DNA from: Cognataquiflexum rubidum
Lineage (GTDB): Bacteria; Bacteroidota; Bacteroidia; Cytophagales; Cyclobacteriaceae
Assembly: GCF_022538115.1 (NCBI RefSeq)
Contig: NZ_JAKZAL010000003.1
Span: 248,001-312,000, forward strand
Direction of reading: 5' to 3'
DNA length: 64,000 bases
A model generated the notes under the pieces. The model saw nothing but the letters and a program-made list of their open reading frames with translations. It was not told the DNA's origin and searched no databases. The position numbers and the translations under genes are program-made. Shown here piece after piece: positions 44,058 to 52,754 of the stretch; the stretch's first letter is position 1, and each line of letters opens with the position of its first letter.

Positions 44058-45341
44058 TGAAAAAAATAGTAATCTCTTTAATCTTAACAGTAATATTTTC
44101 TGTACAGCTCACTCATGCCCAAAAACTGAACTCTCGAAAAGTCCGCAAGATGTTTGAGCAATCCGACATCATGCAGGAACACTTTGTCGGATTTATGCTT
44201 CAGGAAGAGGGAGGCAAAGTCATTTATGAACAAAATCCGGATCGATATTTTGTACCTGCTTCCAATACCAAGTTATTGACGCTGTATGCTGCTTTGAATA
44301 TTCTCGGAGATTCCATTCCTGGCTTGAAGTACCATATCAATGGAGATTCATTGATCGTTTGGGGTACAGGAGACCCTTCTTTTTTGCATCCCAGATTGGA
44401 CAACAGAAAGGTTTATGATTTTCTCTCCAAAAGCCCTCAAACCCTTTATTTTGCCAAAGATCCTGACATAGAATTTGAGCCAAATGCGTGGAGGGCAGAT
44501 TTGAGCCACTTTCCCATGTACGGCAATGAGACAATTATAAAATCAGATTCGAGCAGAAACCTCCTAGTTAGTCCAAAATCAATTCAGAATTACATCAGGG
44601 TAGACTCTTCCCTGGCCACCACTAGATTTAGATTTCAAAGGTCAAAAGCAGGGAATGAATTATTGGTACCAAATCTTCCGGTGCCGGAAGGTTTTAATAG
44701 CCAGATTCCATTTTCAATGGATATGGAAGTCACAAGGGTTTTGTTACAGGATACTTTAAAGAGGAACATAATCCTGATCAAAAGACAAAAGCCACTTGAG
44801 GTCAAAACACTTTTTAGCATCCCATCGGATAGTTTGTACAAGCACATGATGCTGCCAAGTGATAATTTTCTTGCCGAGCAGATATTACTGCTTTGTTCAG
44901 GCATTTTGGGAGATACTTTGGATGTGGCAAAGACCATTGAATACAGTTTGGAAAACCATTTGCAGGATTTAAAAAAACAAACCTGTTTGGGAAGATGGAT
45001 CTGGTTTGTCAAGGTTTAATCTCTTTACTCCACAGACCGTATTGGATGTTTTAAATAAACTGGAGCAAAAAATACAATACAAAGACAGGCTTAAACTTTT
45101 TCTCCCCGCCGGTGGAGTCTCAGGAACACTGAGAAATGCTTATAAAACTGATAACGGAACCCCTTTTGTTTGGGCAAAGACCGGTTCACTCAGGTACATG
45201 CATTTGCAGAGTGGCTGGATAGAAACCCGTAAGGGGAAAACTTACCGGTATGTATTTATGAATAATAATTTTGTGAGACCGACTTCCGAAATCAGAAATG
45301 AAATGGTCAGATTAATGACCGAAATTCATGAAAAGTACTGA
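44057..45341 (+). pseudogene. dacB: D-Ala-D-Ala carboxypeptidase (PBP4, S13), frameshifted
   Basis: The N-terminal part (44057-45019) has a signal peptide, the SxxK motif at residues 69-72 (SNTK) and the SxN motif in LPSDNFLAE. The frame then stops at 45019, but the missing continuation is in the next frame, where VWEDGSGLSRFNLF and the KTG motif (WAKTGSLRYM) are found up to 45341. Joining the two at the A-run 44971-44977 (seven A) by removing one base gives a complete PBP4 of about 428 residues. As written the gene is broken between SxN and KTG. This may be a natural inactivation, a phase switch or a sequencing error in the homopolymer. Confidence 0.85.
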
Positions 45342-45440
45342 CGGGGAGAATTTTTTGGAAATTTAATAAATTGAACTTTTCAAATTTTAACATTGATTTT
45401 TACAATCATTATAACTGTTTTCCTTCTTTTTAACAGAATA

Positions 45441-45466
45441 AATACCCAGTTCTGGGTATTGTTTTA
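45441..45466 (+). terminator. Possible intrinsic terminator after dacB
   Basis: A perfect 9-bp stem, AATACCCAG with CTGGGTATT and a two-base loop, is followed by GTTTT, 100 bp beyond the dacB stop. The short T run makes it less certain. Confidence 0.55.
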
Positions 45467-45530
45467 AACTAAGCTGATAAATATATTTAGGTCTGTCATA
45501 AGTGATTATCGGACCTTTTAATTGATTGTT

Positions 45531-45926
45531 ATGGATTTGGATAAAAAACAATGCCATTATTGCGGAAAGTCAATTCTTGGAAGAGTGGACAAAAAGTTTT
45601 GTGATGATTATTGCCGCAACAGCCATAACAACCAACGACGGATTGGCGACAGTCCGGATGTGAGAAACATCATGGCCTATCTCAAAATTAACCGCAACAT
45701 TCTTGAAAGCATTCTTGTGGATGGTGTAGAGAAGGTTAAGGTTCCCAAAGAGCGTCTTCAGAGGCTTGGATATTATTTTAAATACCATACCCATACCTAT
45801 ATCAATTGGAAAGGGAATGTGTACACCTATAGTTTTGACTATGGATTTGTGGAATTAGAGGATGGTTGGATTCTTGTGGTAAGAGATCTTGGGGATAATT
45901 CTTCAAAAACAGCCAACAGAAATTAA
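45531..45926 (+). CDS. Zinc-ribbon protein, unknown function
   Basis: From ATG 45531 the protein has 131 residues. The N-terminus has CHYCGKSILGRVDKKFCDDYCRNSHNN, a CxxC plus CxxxC zinc ribbon of the kind found in DUF2116-like proteins, followed by a helical segment (IMAYLKINRNILESIL) and strands GYYFKYHTHTYINWKGNVYTYSFDYGFVELEDGWILVV. I do not recognise the C-terminal half. The EcsC gene starts directly after the stop. Confidence 0.72.
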   Translation: MDLDKKQCHYCGKSILGRVDKKFCDDYCRNSHNNQRRIGDSPDVRNIMAYLKINRNILESILVDGVEKVKVPKERLQRLGYYFKYHTHTYINWKGNVYTYSFDYGFVELEDGWILVVRDLGDNSSKTANRN

Positions 45927-46778
45927 TTGGTTTTAAGTATCCGAAAATCGGTACAAACCGTAAAACATACTGCATACCGGAATCATACCCAATGCATAAT
46001 CTATTTGAATAACAAGAACCTATATAATTCGGGAGTTTCACAGCCTTCGACAAGTTCGTTTTATGACGATATAGCCTTTGCGGAACTGCAGGGATGGTTG
46101 GTCAAAACGAGGAAAAAGCCTGGATTTATCAATAAAATCACCAAAAGCACCCAAGAGGGGATCAACAGTTTTATTCCTGAAAAAGTCCATCAAGTCATCA
46201 CCTATGCGATAGAAAAAATGGTAAAGGGAGTTCTTTTTGGCACCAAGTACATGACACCCGCACCTATGAAGGCGATGACCTTGGAAGAAAGGGAAGTTAA
46301 AGTAAGGAAAATCATCAAGATCTATCAGAATACCGCATCCGTTGAGGGTGCGATCACAGGAGCAGGGGGGATTTTATTTGGATTGGCGGATTTTCCGGCA
46401 TTTCTCACCATCAAAATGAAAATGCTATTCGAAATTGCGGCCGCCTATGGACATGATGTAAAACTATTTGAAGAGCGACTGTACCTTTTATATATTTTCA
46501 AACTGACATTTTCAAGTCAGGGTACCAGAAATCAGACTTTGTCCCTCCTTGAAAATTGGCAGGATTACATTTCCAAACTTCCTTCAGAAGTTTCTGATTT
46601 TGATTGGAGAGATTTTCAGTTGGAGTACAGAGATTACCTAGATTTGGTAAAATTGGCCCAACTTATCCCGATTATAGGAGCCGGTGTCGGGGCTGTAGCC
46701 AATTACCAATTGGCCAACAAACTTGGAACTAATGCCATGCAATGTTATAGATTAAGACAGTTTGATTGGGAAATTTAG
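45927..46778 (+). CDS. EcsC family protein
   Basis: The conserved part starts at about residue 45 (FYDDIAFAELQGWLVKTRKKPGFINKITKSTQ), then GAITGAGGILFGLADFPAFLTIKMKMLFEIAAAYGHDV and the C-terminal LIPIIGAGVGAVANYQLANKLG, matching EcsC proteins. The first 40 residues look non-coding, and no ATG exists before the conserved region; TTG codons at 45927 and 46005 are possible starts. EcsC is a peripheral membrane protein often linked to ABC transporters in other bacteria, but its job here is unknown. Confidence 0.82.
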   Translation: MVLSIRKSVQTVKHTAYRNHTQCIIYLNNKNLYNSGVSQPSTSSFYDDIAFAELQGWLVKTRKKPGFINKITKSTQEGINSFIPEKVHQVITYAIEKMVKGVLFGTKYMTPAPMKAMTLEEREVKVRKIIKIYQNTASVEGAITGAGGILFGLADFPAFLTIKMKMLFEIAAAYGHDVKLFEERLYLLYIFKLTFSSQGTRNQTLSLLENWQDYISKLPSEVSDFDWRDFQLEYRDYLDLVKLAQLIPIIGAGVGAVANYQLANKLGTNAMQCYRLRQFDWEI

Positions 46779-46905
46779 TCCTCTTTTATTTGTAGATTGA
46801 TGAAATTTGGCTAAATAATTGATTTTAATCTCTTTTATGTTAAATTTGCCGATCTATTTCGCTATAAAATCGTATTGCTTAGTACCCACCTAAATTAAAT
46901 TTTGT

Positions 46906-47529
46906 ATGTTAAAACCTAAGTTATTATCGCCAAAATCGGTAGTGCTAATTTTGTTGAGCATTATCGTCATCTTTTCGGGATGCGTTAAAGAAGAGAGCCC
47001 TGAAGATGTTGCAATTGGAGAACCCTTTCAAGGAGGGGTTGTAGGCCATATTTTTGAACCTGGCCAAGAAGGCTATGTAGAAGGCAAAAGGACCGGAATT
47101 ATTATCGCTCCGGTAGAGGAAGTTTTTGAATCTCAATGGGGGTGCCAAGGTTCAGCTGTAGGTGGTACTTCAACAGCAGTGGGAACCGGAAGGAAAAATA
47201 CTGAATTAGTCTTGGCGTTTCATGATGCGCTTCCTAATTACTACACCAACCCTACCCAATGCCATCCTGCCAACAATGGAACAGTGGCAGCGAGGCTAAC
47301 CCTAGATTTTAATCTAGGCGGATTCAATGACTGGTTTATGCCAAGCCTTGAGGAAATGAACTACCTTTATGATAACAGAGATAAAATCGGAGGATTTTCA
47401 GATGTAGAATATTGGAGCTCCTGTGAAAGCAACGCTAACAACGCATGTGTGATGTCATTCATCACTGGTGAACAGTTATCAAAGCCAAAAAGTGAATTAA
47501 GAAGAGTTAGGGTTATCCGATTCTTCTAA
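46906..47529 (+). CDS. DUF1566-like (Lcl domain) lipoprotein
   Basis: The 207-residue protein has a lipoprotein signal with lipobox FSGC (Cys26) and a DUF1566/Lcl-C domain: FQGGVVGHIFEPGQ near 41, GLNFNLGGFNDW-like residues near 145 (LGGFNDWFMPSLEEMNYLYDNRDKIGGF) and EYWSSCESN near 170. Such domains are typical of secreted proteins that bind the surface or are part of fimbriae. Four Cys residues may form two disulfides. A terminator follows. Confidence 0.85.
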   Translation: MLKPKLLSPKSVVLILLSIIVIFSGCVKEESPEDVAIGEPFQGGVVGHIFEPGQEGYVEGKRTGIIIAPVEEVFESQWGCQGSAVGGTSTAVGTGRKNTELVLAFHDALPNYYTNPTQCHPANNGTVAARLTLDFNLGGFNDWFMPSLEEMNYLYDNRDKIGGFSDVEYWSSCESNANNACVMSFITGEQLSKPKSELRRVRVIRFF

Positions 47530-47550
47530 CTTTGAAATAAATAAGAAAAA

Positions 47551-47583
47551 AACCTGTGGGTATCTCTCACAGGTTTTTTTTTG
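47551..47583 (+). terminator. Intrinsic terminator after DUF1566 gene
   Basis: A stem AACCTGTG/CACAGGTT with a nine-base loop is followed by nine T. It lies 22 bp after the stop codon. Confidence 0.9.
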
Positions 47584-47617
47584 TCAATAAATGAATTAAA
47601 ATTCACAAAATACTTAC

Positions 47618-48037
47618 ATGTCTATGTCAATTCAAATTGCTGATTGCTTCTATCGTGTATCAGTCAAAGCGCTCGTTGTCAATTCGTCCAATAGGTTTCT
47701 TTTGGTAAGAGAAGAAAACGGCCTTTGGGAACTTCCCGGCGGAGGATTGGACTTTGGTGAAAAACCGCAGGAAGGATTGAGAAGAGAATTGATGGAGGAA
47801 ATGGCTTTGGAGGTAAAGTCGATATCTGACCACCCGCATTATTTTTTTCCTGCCATCAATCCCAAAGGGCAACATATCGTCAATGCCGTCTATGCAACGG
47901 AGTTTTATCACCTTGATTTCAGGCCGTCTGATGAATGTTTAGAAATTCGATTTTTCAGCCCTGATGAGGTATTTGAAATCAAAGAATGGATGTATCCCAA
48001 TGTTTTGGAATTTGCCAAAATTTATAAAATGACTTAA
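47618..48037 (+). CDS. NUDIX hydrolase
   Basis: The 139-residue protein has the Nudix box GGGLDFGEKPQEGLRRELMEEM at about residues 41-62, matching GX5EX7REUXEEXGU except that the conserved Gly is Met. The flanking pattern VNSSNRFLLVREENGLWELPG is typical. It hydrolyses a nucleoside diphosphate linked to another group; the substrate cannot be told. It is cytosolic and stands alone on the plus strand between two terminators. Confidence 0.9.
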   Translation: MSMSIQIADCFYRVSVKALVVNSSNRFLLVREENGLWELPGGGLDFGEKPQEGLRRELMEEMALEVKSISDHPHYFFPAINPKGQHIVNAVYATEFYHLDFRPSDECLEIRFFSPDEVFEIKEWMYPNVLEFAKIYKMT

Positions 48038-48064
48038 CTACCAACATTAACTTCTTTATCTAGA

Positions 48065-48832
48065 TCAAAAATCGGTACCTTTTTCTCCCAGATCGATGCT
48101 TTTGATCCAAATGTTGCGGTAAAGTACATTGTGTCCTTCAGCTTGTAATTTGATACCACCCGGACGATCTGTGATACCTTTTCCGCCATCATTGCCTCCG
48201 TCTTGTCCTGAATTGGGGCCTCCCCAAACTTGGCTTATAGACTTATCTTCATGGATTTTTTTGCCATTGAAGTAAATGGTGACGCGGGCTTTCTCAACCA
48301 ACTTCCCGTCCTTGAACCTTGCAGCTTTGAAATTGATGTCGTAGGCATTCCATTTCCCCAAACCGTTGTAGGCTTGTTCCGTTGGAATGTGTTCGTTGAT
48401 AATCGCTGCCAACCCATGATCGCCATAATCTCCGTCAAGTATCTGGATTTCATATCGGTTTTGAAGGTAAACTCCGGAGTTACCACCGGCCTCTTGGATC
48501 AGAAACTCGACATGCAGCCTAAAATCCCTGAATTCCTCCTTGGTGACAATATCTGCCGCACCGTACAATCCCCCTGCTGCCGCCGGGTCATTGCTGTTCA
48601 TCGCTGTACCTTTGTCCACCGGATCTTTTACGATTTCCCATTTGATGGGTAGCTCGGCCTTTAATCTTGGGCCTTCCCAATAAGTCCATTTTTGGTCCAG
48701 CATTTTTCTGCTTCCATCAAAAAGCTGCTGCGCATCCTTGGGTTTTTTGGCGCTCACTCCAATTTGGGCCATAGCCAACACAGGCGAGATGATGCAAATG
48801 GCAAATAGTATTGTTCTTTTTAAAATTTTCAT
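48065..48832 (-). CDS. DUF1080 (3-keto-disaccharide hydrolase-like) protein
   Basis: From ATG 48832 the protein is 255 residues, with a signal peptide ending in LAMAQ. The DUF1080 pattern is clear: WEIVKDPVDKGTAM, TKEEFRDFRLHVEFLIQEAGGNSGVYLQNRYEIQILD, and GGIKLQAEGHNVLYRNIWIKSID. The fold is a concanavalin-like beta-sandwich. Related proteins hydrolyse 3-keto-glycosides or bind carbohydrates, and are extracellular. It has no visible sugar-operon partner, except the distant Gfo/Idh gene. Confidence 0.9.
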   Translation of the reverse strand: MKILKRTILFAICIISPVLAMAQIGVSAKKPKDAQQLFDGSRKMLDQKWTYWEGPRLKAELPIKWEIVKDPVDKGTAMNSNDPAAAGGLYGAADIVTKEEFRDFRLHVEFLIQEAGGNSGVYLQNRYEIQILDGDYGDHGLAAIINEHIPTEQAYNGLGKWNAYDINFKAARFKDGKLVEKARVTIYFNGKKIHEDKSISQVWGGPNSGQDGGNDGGKGITDRPGGIKLQAEGHNVLYRNIWIKSIDLGEKGTDF

Positions 48833-49009
48833 GGTTATCTGGTTTGATTCAATCATCAAGATAGTCAGCAATCTATTCTTTTTGAAAGAAAATTATGCAA
48901 TCGGAAGTTATTTACTGTTATCCAAAGTCTTGTCAGGTAAATTTTTGGGAAAGGATGATTTTTGGAAAATAAGATTTTTAAATTGCCCAAAATTCCAACC
49001 TTCGGTTTA

Positions 49010-49912
49010 ATGAGACGATCGCCATTCTTTCTGATTTTAGCCTTAATTACTATCGCATTTGCCTGTAATCCAAAGTCAAATCAACCAAATGAACAAGACC
49101 ATGCCGCAGAAGTGGAAGCGTGGTATCAGGACCGGGTCAAATCCTTGAAAGCGGATGAGGGTTGGCTCAACCTGATAGGATTACATTGGCTTGAGGTAGG
49201 AGAAACTACTTTTGGAACGAGTTCTGAATCCGGCTTTCGGTTGGAATCGGAGGGTTTTCCTGATTCGATAGGGGTTTTTTCTTTGGAAGAAGGAAAAGTT
49301 TACTTCACGCCGCAAACTGATAGCATCTTTATAGGTGAAAGTGAAGTGAAAGAAAAAACCAAGATTTTTGATTCCGAGGGCCAACTGTCTGAGAAACTCT
49401 CCCTCGGAAGCCTCAGGTGGAACATCATCAAAAGGGCAGATGCATATGGGGTTAGATTGCGGGATTTGGAGACAGCTGCAGTAACCCAATTCGAGGTCAT
49501 TGAAAGGTTTCCTGTTGATATAGAATGGAGACTTGAAGCCAAATTCGTTCCTTATGTACCTGTCCGGGAAATCCCGATCACAAATGTTCTCGGTCAGACC
49601 ACACCAAATCCATCACCGGGTTACCTTGAATTTGAGAAAGAGGGGAAAACCTATAAGATTGATGCTTTGGATGCCGAAGATGAGCTTTACCTGATCATTG
49701 CCGACAATACCAGCGGGGGAGAGACTTATGGTGGAGGTAGATATATGTACGTCAAAAAACCCGTTTCAGGGGATCTTGTTATTTTGGATTTTAACAAAGC
49801 TTATAATCCGCCTTGTGTGTTTACCCCACATGCCACTTGTCCTTTGCCACCTAGACAGAATATGCTTGATTTGTCCATTATGGCTGGGGAAAAGACATTT
49901 GGAGAACATTAG
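49010..49912 (+). CDS. DUF1684 lipoprotein
   Basis: From ATG 49010 the protein is 300 residues. A lipoprotein signal ends at Cys19 (IAFAC). The DUF1684 pattern follows: VEAWYQDRVKSLKADEGWLNLIGLHWLEVGETTFGT near 35-65, and the end GGRYMYVKKPVSGDLVILDFNKAYNPPCVFTPHATCPLPPRQN, whose Cys-Pro-Leu-Pro-Pro-Arg-Gln core is the strongest family signature. The function is unknown; it is likely periplasmic or outer-membrane. It is transcribed away from the DUF1080 gene. Confidence 0.92.
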   Translation: MRRSPFFLILALITIAFACNPKSNQPNEQDHAAEVEAWYQDRVKSLKADEGWLNLIGLHWLEVGETTFGTSSESGFRLESEGFPDSIGVFSLEEGKVYFTPQTDSIFIGESEVKEKTKIFDSEGQLSEKLSLGSLRWNIIKRADAYGVRLRDLETAAVTQFEVIERFPVDIEWRLEAKFVPYVPVREIPITNVLGQTTPNPSPGYLEFEKEGKTYKIDALDAEDELYLIIADNTSGGETYGGGRYMYVKKPVSGDLVILDFNKAYNPPCVFTPHATCPLPPRQNMLDLSIMAGEKTFGEH

Positions 49913-49916
49913 TAGA

Positions 49917-49998
49917 AACGAGAAGCTAGAGACGAGAAGCGAGAGGCGAGAAGCAAGATCTGAGACAGAGACTTGAGATATGAGATTTGAGATAAAAG
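49917..49998. repeat. Purine-rich degenerate repeat
   Basis: The words GAGAAGC, GAGACGAG, GAGAGGCGAG and then GAGATATGAGATTTGAGATA run head to tail between the DUF1684 stop and the DUF2256 start. Similar GACAAGAAGCGAGAAG words lie at about 38960. Confidence 0.6.
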
Positions 49999-50048
49999 TA
50001 AGATGGGGATTTTTTAAAACCTTTTGAGGCAATAATGCTTTTTGGTAT

Positions 50049-50189
50049 ATGAAGAAATCGGAATTGCCAACCAAGACTTGCCCTGTCTGCAATCGGCCAT
50101 TTGCCTGGAGAAAAAAGTGGGAGAAGAATTGGGAGAATGTGAAATATTGTTCTAAAAAGTGTGCTGGTACCAGAAAAACAGTGCAATAA
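50049..50189 (+). CDS. DUF2256 mini-protein
   Basis: This 46-residue frame begins at ATG 50049 and ends at TAA 50187-50189. It reads KSELPTKTCPVCNRPFAWRKKWEKNW and VKYCSKKC at the end, the DUF2256 zinc-ribbon pattern: CPxCxRPFxWRKKW and CSxxC, with four Cys for one zinc ion. Its function is unknown. It is too short for most gene callers but the family match is strong. A perfect 13-bp hairpin ends its transcript. Confidence 0.87.
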   Translation: MKKSELPTKTCPVCNRPFAWRKKWEKNWENVKYCSKKCAGTRKTVQ

Positions 50190-50190
50190 A

Positions 50191-50220
50191 AAACCCGATT
50201 GAAGTAATTCAATCGGGTTT
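50191..50220. terminator. Bidirectional terminator
   Basis: A perfect 13-bp stem (AAACCCGATTGAA with TTCAATCGGGTTT, four-base loop GTAA) lies between the DUF2256 gene and the converging metalloprotease gene, with A on the left and T on the right, so it can end transcription from both sides. Confidence 0.9.
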
Positions 50221-50241
50221 TGCATTTAAATAGGGAATATT

Positions 50242-52689
50242 TCAATACTCAAAATCGCAACTCAGATCGGTCGTTCCGATAGGGGCACCGTCAGGTATGG
50301 CTAATTCTGTGGGAATGCTGAATTCCTCTTTTTCACTGAAGAAATTATTGATTTTGTCAGCCAAATATCTGTGGAAGTCGTCAGAGGTTCCTTTTGTAGA
50401 AACGGATTTCTTTTCATTTTTATTCCAGTTCCAATAGGCAATCTCTCTTAAGTGGTTTCTTGTAATGCCTTTTACTGTGGCAGTCGCTCTTGGGTCTTTG
50501 GCAAGATTTATCAGGTGGTCTGTCAGCTTGTTTTGAACCAAAAGTTTGATTTCTCCCTGATAGGTGCCATCATAGCCATTTTCAAAAACCTGTGCGGTAA
50601 CCTTTCCCAATACATCAGAAAAGGAAGGTAACCCGGCATCAAACAGATGCTGCTGATGCAGTCTGTTAGCCCTTCCTGCCTCAAACAAGAATCCAAAAAT
50701 GTGGTCAACGACATTTTCCGCAGGTGCCAAAGGATCAAAGTTCAGTCCGTTTCTGGAAGGGAAAGTTTCCCTCGTCCTGGAATAACCCATCGGGCGAGGG
50801 GGAATTCTGTCCAAAATCTGTGTCGGCACTGCCAATTGTTCCGCCTGAATGGCATAAAGCAAAGCGTCCAAAGCGCCGTTTTGCTTGGATGCTTCTAACC
50901 TGGATTGAACCCTTTGGTTGTCTCCTTTGACTTTATAGGTATAATCCAATCCTCCGACAAGCTTGGTCGTTGCTTCTAATTGGTACCTGTGCATCAAAAA
51001 CAAAGGAACCATCACCTCTTCCATCAATGCTTCGGGCTGGTTTTCTTCTATGGAATTCAATCCAAACGAACTCAGCTTTTTTGCGCGCATGGCCATCATC
51101 CTCATGAGCTCTTCCGGTGCGGAAGCCCCGTTGTCCCAAAGGTGAGAAGTGGGGTGGCTTCCGCTTGGATGCCTGGAATCAGTGTCAGAGATAAACGTAT
51201 GTCCCGCAGCATAGGTGTCTTCAAGTAATTTTTTGAGATGCTCTTGCTCTGTTTTTCCGGCAGGAACGGTCTCATACCCATAGCGGATTGCCCATTTGTC
51301 CCATTCTCCGATTTTGTCATCATAAGCATCTGATATGTCAATGTTCCCATTGTTATCCATCTTGATCATCGGGTAAGGATAATCCATGACTGAAGCGCGG
51401 TTGGTAGGGGAGGAAGCATACGCGTGTGCCAAACCCAAAGTATGTCCTATTTCATGTGCAGAAAGTTGCCTCAGTCTCGCCAAGGCCATTTCAAGCATCT
51501 TAGGGTTTTTTGGTTTTCCATCCTCAAATGGCTGTATCAGTCCCTGCGCTATCAAATAATCCTGTCTCACTCTCAGACTTCCCAACGTCACGTGGCCTTT
51601 GATGATCTCACCGGTTCTGGGATCTGTGACCGAGGATCCGTAAGACCAACCTCGTGTAGAGCGGTGAACCCATTGGATCACATTGTACCTGACATCCATC
51701 AAATCTGCACCTTCAGGCATCAATTCTACGCGGTAAGCATTCTTGAAACCTGCGGCCTCATAAGCCTGTGCCCACCAATTTCCACCTTCCAACAAAGCTG
51801 AGCGGACAGGTTCAGGCGTACCTCTATCGAGGTAATAGATGATGGGTTCAACAACCTCTGACACGGCAGCGGTTGGATCTTTCTTTTCTAACCTATGTCT
51901 TGAGATATATTTTTTGACCATAGGTTCACCGATCGGAGTGGTAAAATCCATATAGTCTATATGAAAATATCCTGCCCTTGTGTCGAATTCCCTAGGGGTG
52001 TATTTGTCATCGGGAAGTTCGATAAAAGAATGTCTTTGTCTTACTGTTACTGATTCTGGAGAAGGAACCACAGACCTGATGTAAGCACCTGTTGGCGTGC
52101 CAGTCAGGGTGACGATGGCTTCTACCTCAGTATTTTTCGGAAAATTCTTGGTCATTGGATAGTGAAGTGCGCTTCGCGAAGGATCAGGTTTGTATGTTCC
52201 CTGTCTCGCTGACCCAAGCTTTTCACCTACCATGTGGGCATCCTGCATATAGAAGTTGGTTGCATCGATCAGGTATTTTCCACCTTCACTGTCGCTGATC
52301 TCAAAACCCCATAGCACGGATTCTGCAAATGCGTCCCTGACGGATTTGACTTCCGAGGCATTATCACTGAAAGCCCGGAAATCATAATTTTTGTGTACCA
52401 ACAAAAGTTTGTTGCCGGCTTTTCTGAATTCCACGATCCGGGTTCTTCCAAGCTGTCCGCGATCAAGACCGATATCATTGGAGCCGATTCCTGCCGGCAT
52501 GGAATTCACATAGAGAAATTCAAAGTCAAGTTTGTCTACTTCAAGGAAGATTTTCCCTTTGTCCTCATCTGTATAAAAGGTGAAGAAGCCTTCTTTCTTG
52601 CTGAGCTTACTTTTGTCCACTGCCTGACCCAAAAGGGGTACAGAAAGTAGAGCCATACAAATTAGATGTAGTAAAAATATTTTTTTCAT
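50242..52689 (-). CDS. Zinc-dependent metalloprotease (DUF5117/DUF4953 type)
   Basis: The 815-residue protein has a signal peptide (LLGQA) and a long N-terminal DUF5117-like part (GKIFLEVDKLDFEFLYVNSMPAGIGSNDIGLDRGQLG). The metzincin zinc motif HEIGHTLGLAH lies near residue 415, with a Met-turn SVMDYPYP about 20 residues later. The C-terminal part is helical. Zinc is bound by the three His; the Glu is catalytic. It acts outside the cytosol. Such proteins are common and uncharacterised in Bacteroidota. Confidence 0.92.
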   Translation of the reverse strand: MKKIFLLHLICMALLSVPLLGQAVDKSKLSKKEGFFTFYTDEDKGKIFLEVDKLDFEFLYVNSMPAGIGSNDIGLDRGQLGRTRIVEFRKAGNKLLLVHKNYDFRAFSDNASEVKSVRDAFAESVLWGFEISDSEGGKYLIDATNFYMQDAHMVGEKLGSARQGTYKPDPSRSALHYPMTKNFPKNTEVEAIVTLTGTPTGAYIRSVVPSPESVTVRQRHSFIELPDDKYTPREFDTRAGYFHIDYMDFTTPIGEPMVKKYISRHRLEKKDPTAAVSEVVEPIIYYLDRGTPEPVRSALLEGGNWWAQAYEAAGFKNAYRVELMPEGADLMDVRYNVIQWVHRSTRGWSYGSSVTDPRTGEIIKGHVTLGSLRVRQDYLIAQGLIQPFEDGKPKNPKMLEMALARLRQLSAHEIGHTLGLAHAYASSPTNRASVMDYPYPMIKMDNNGNIDISDAYDDKIGEWDKWAIRYGYETVPAGKTEQEHLKKLLEDTYAAGHTFISDTDSRHPSGSHPTSHLWDNGASAPEELMRMMAMRAKKLSSFGLNSIEENQPEALMEEVMVPLFLMHRYQLEATTKLVGGLDYTYKVKGDNQRVQSRLEASKQNGALDALLYAIQAEQLAVPTQILDRIPPRPMGYSRTRETFPSRNGLNFDPLAPAENVVDHIFGFLFEAGRANRLHQQHLFDAGLPSFSDVLGKVTAQVFENGYDGTYQGEIKLLVQNKLTDHLINLAKDPRATATVKGITRNHLREIAYWNWNKNEKKSVSTKGTSDDFHRYLADKINNFFSEKEEFSIPTELAIPDGAPIGTTDLSCDFEY

Positions 52690-52754
52690 AGAATGGTGGT
52701 TTGATGCCTCAATTTATCAAAAACCCAGTTTGAGGGGTGTACCGATGGTGGAAA

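Noticed and set aside
44971-45019. Programmed -1 frameshift in dacB
   Set aside because: The downstream frame needs one base skipped (+1 or -2), so normal -1 slippage on the A-run would not join the parts.
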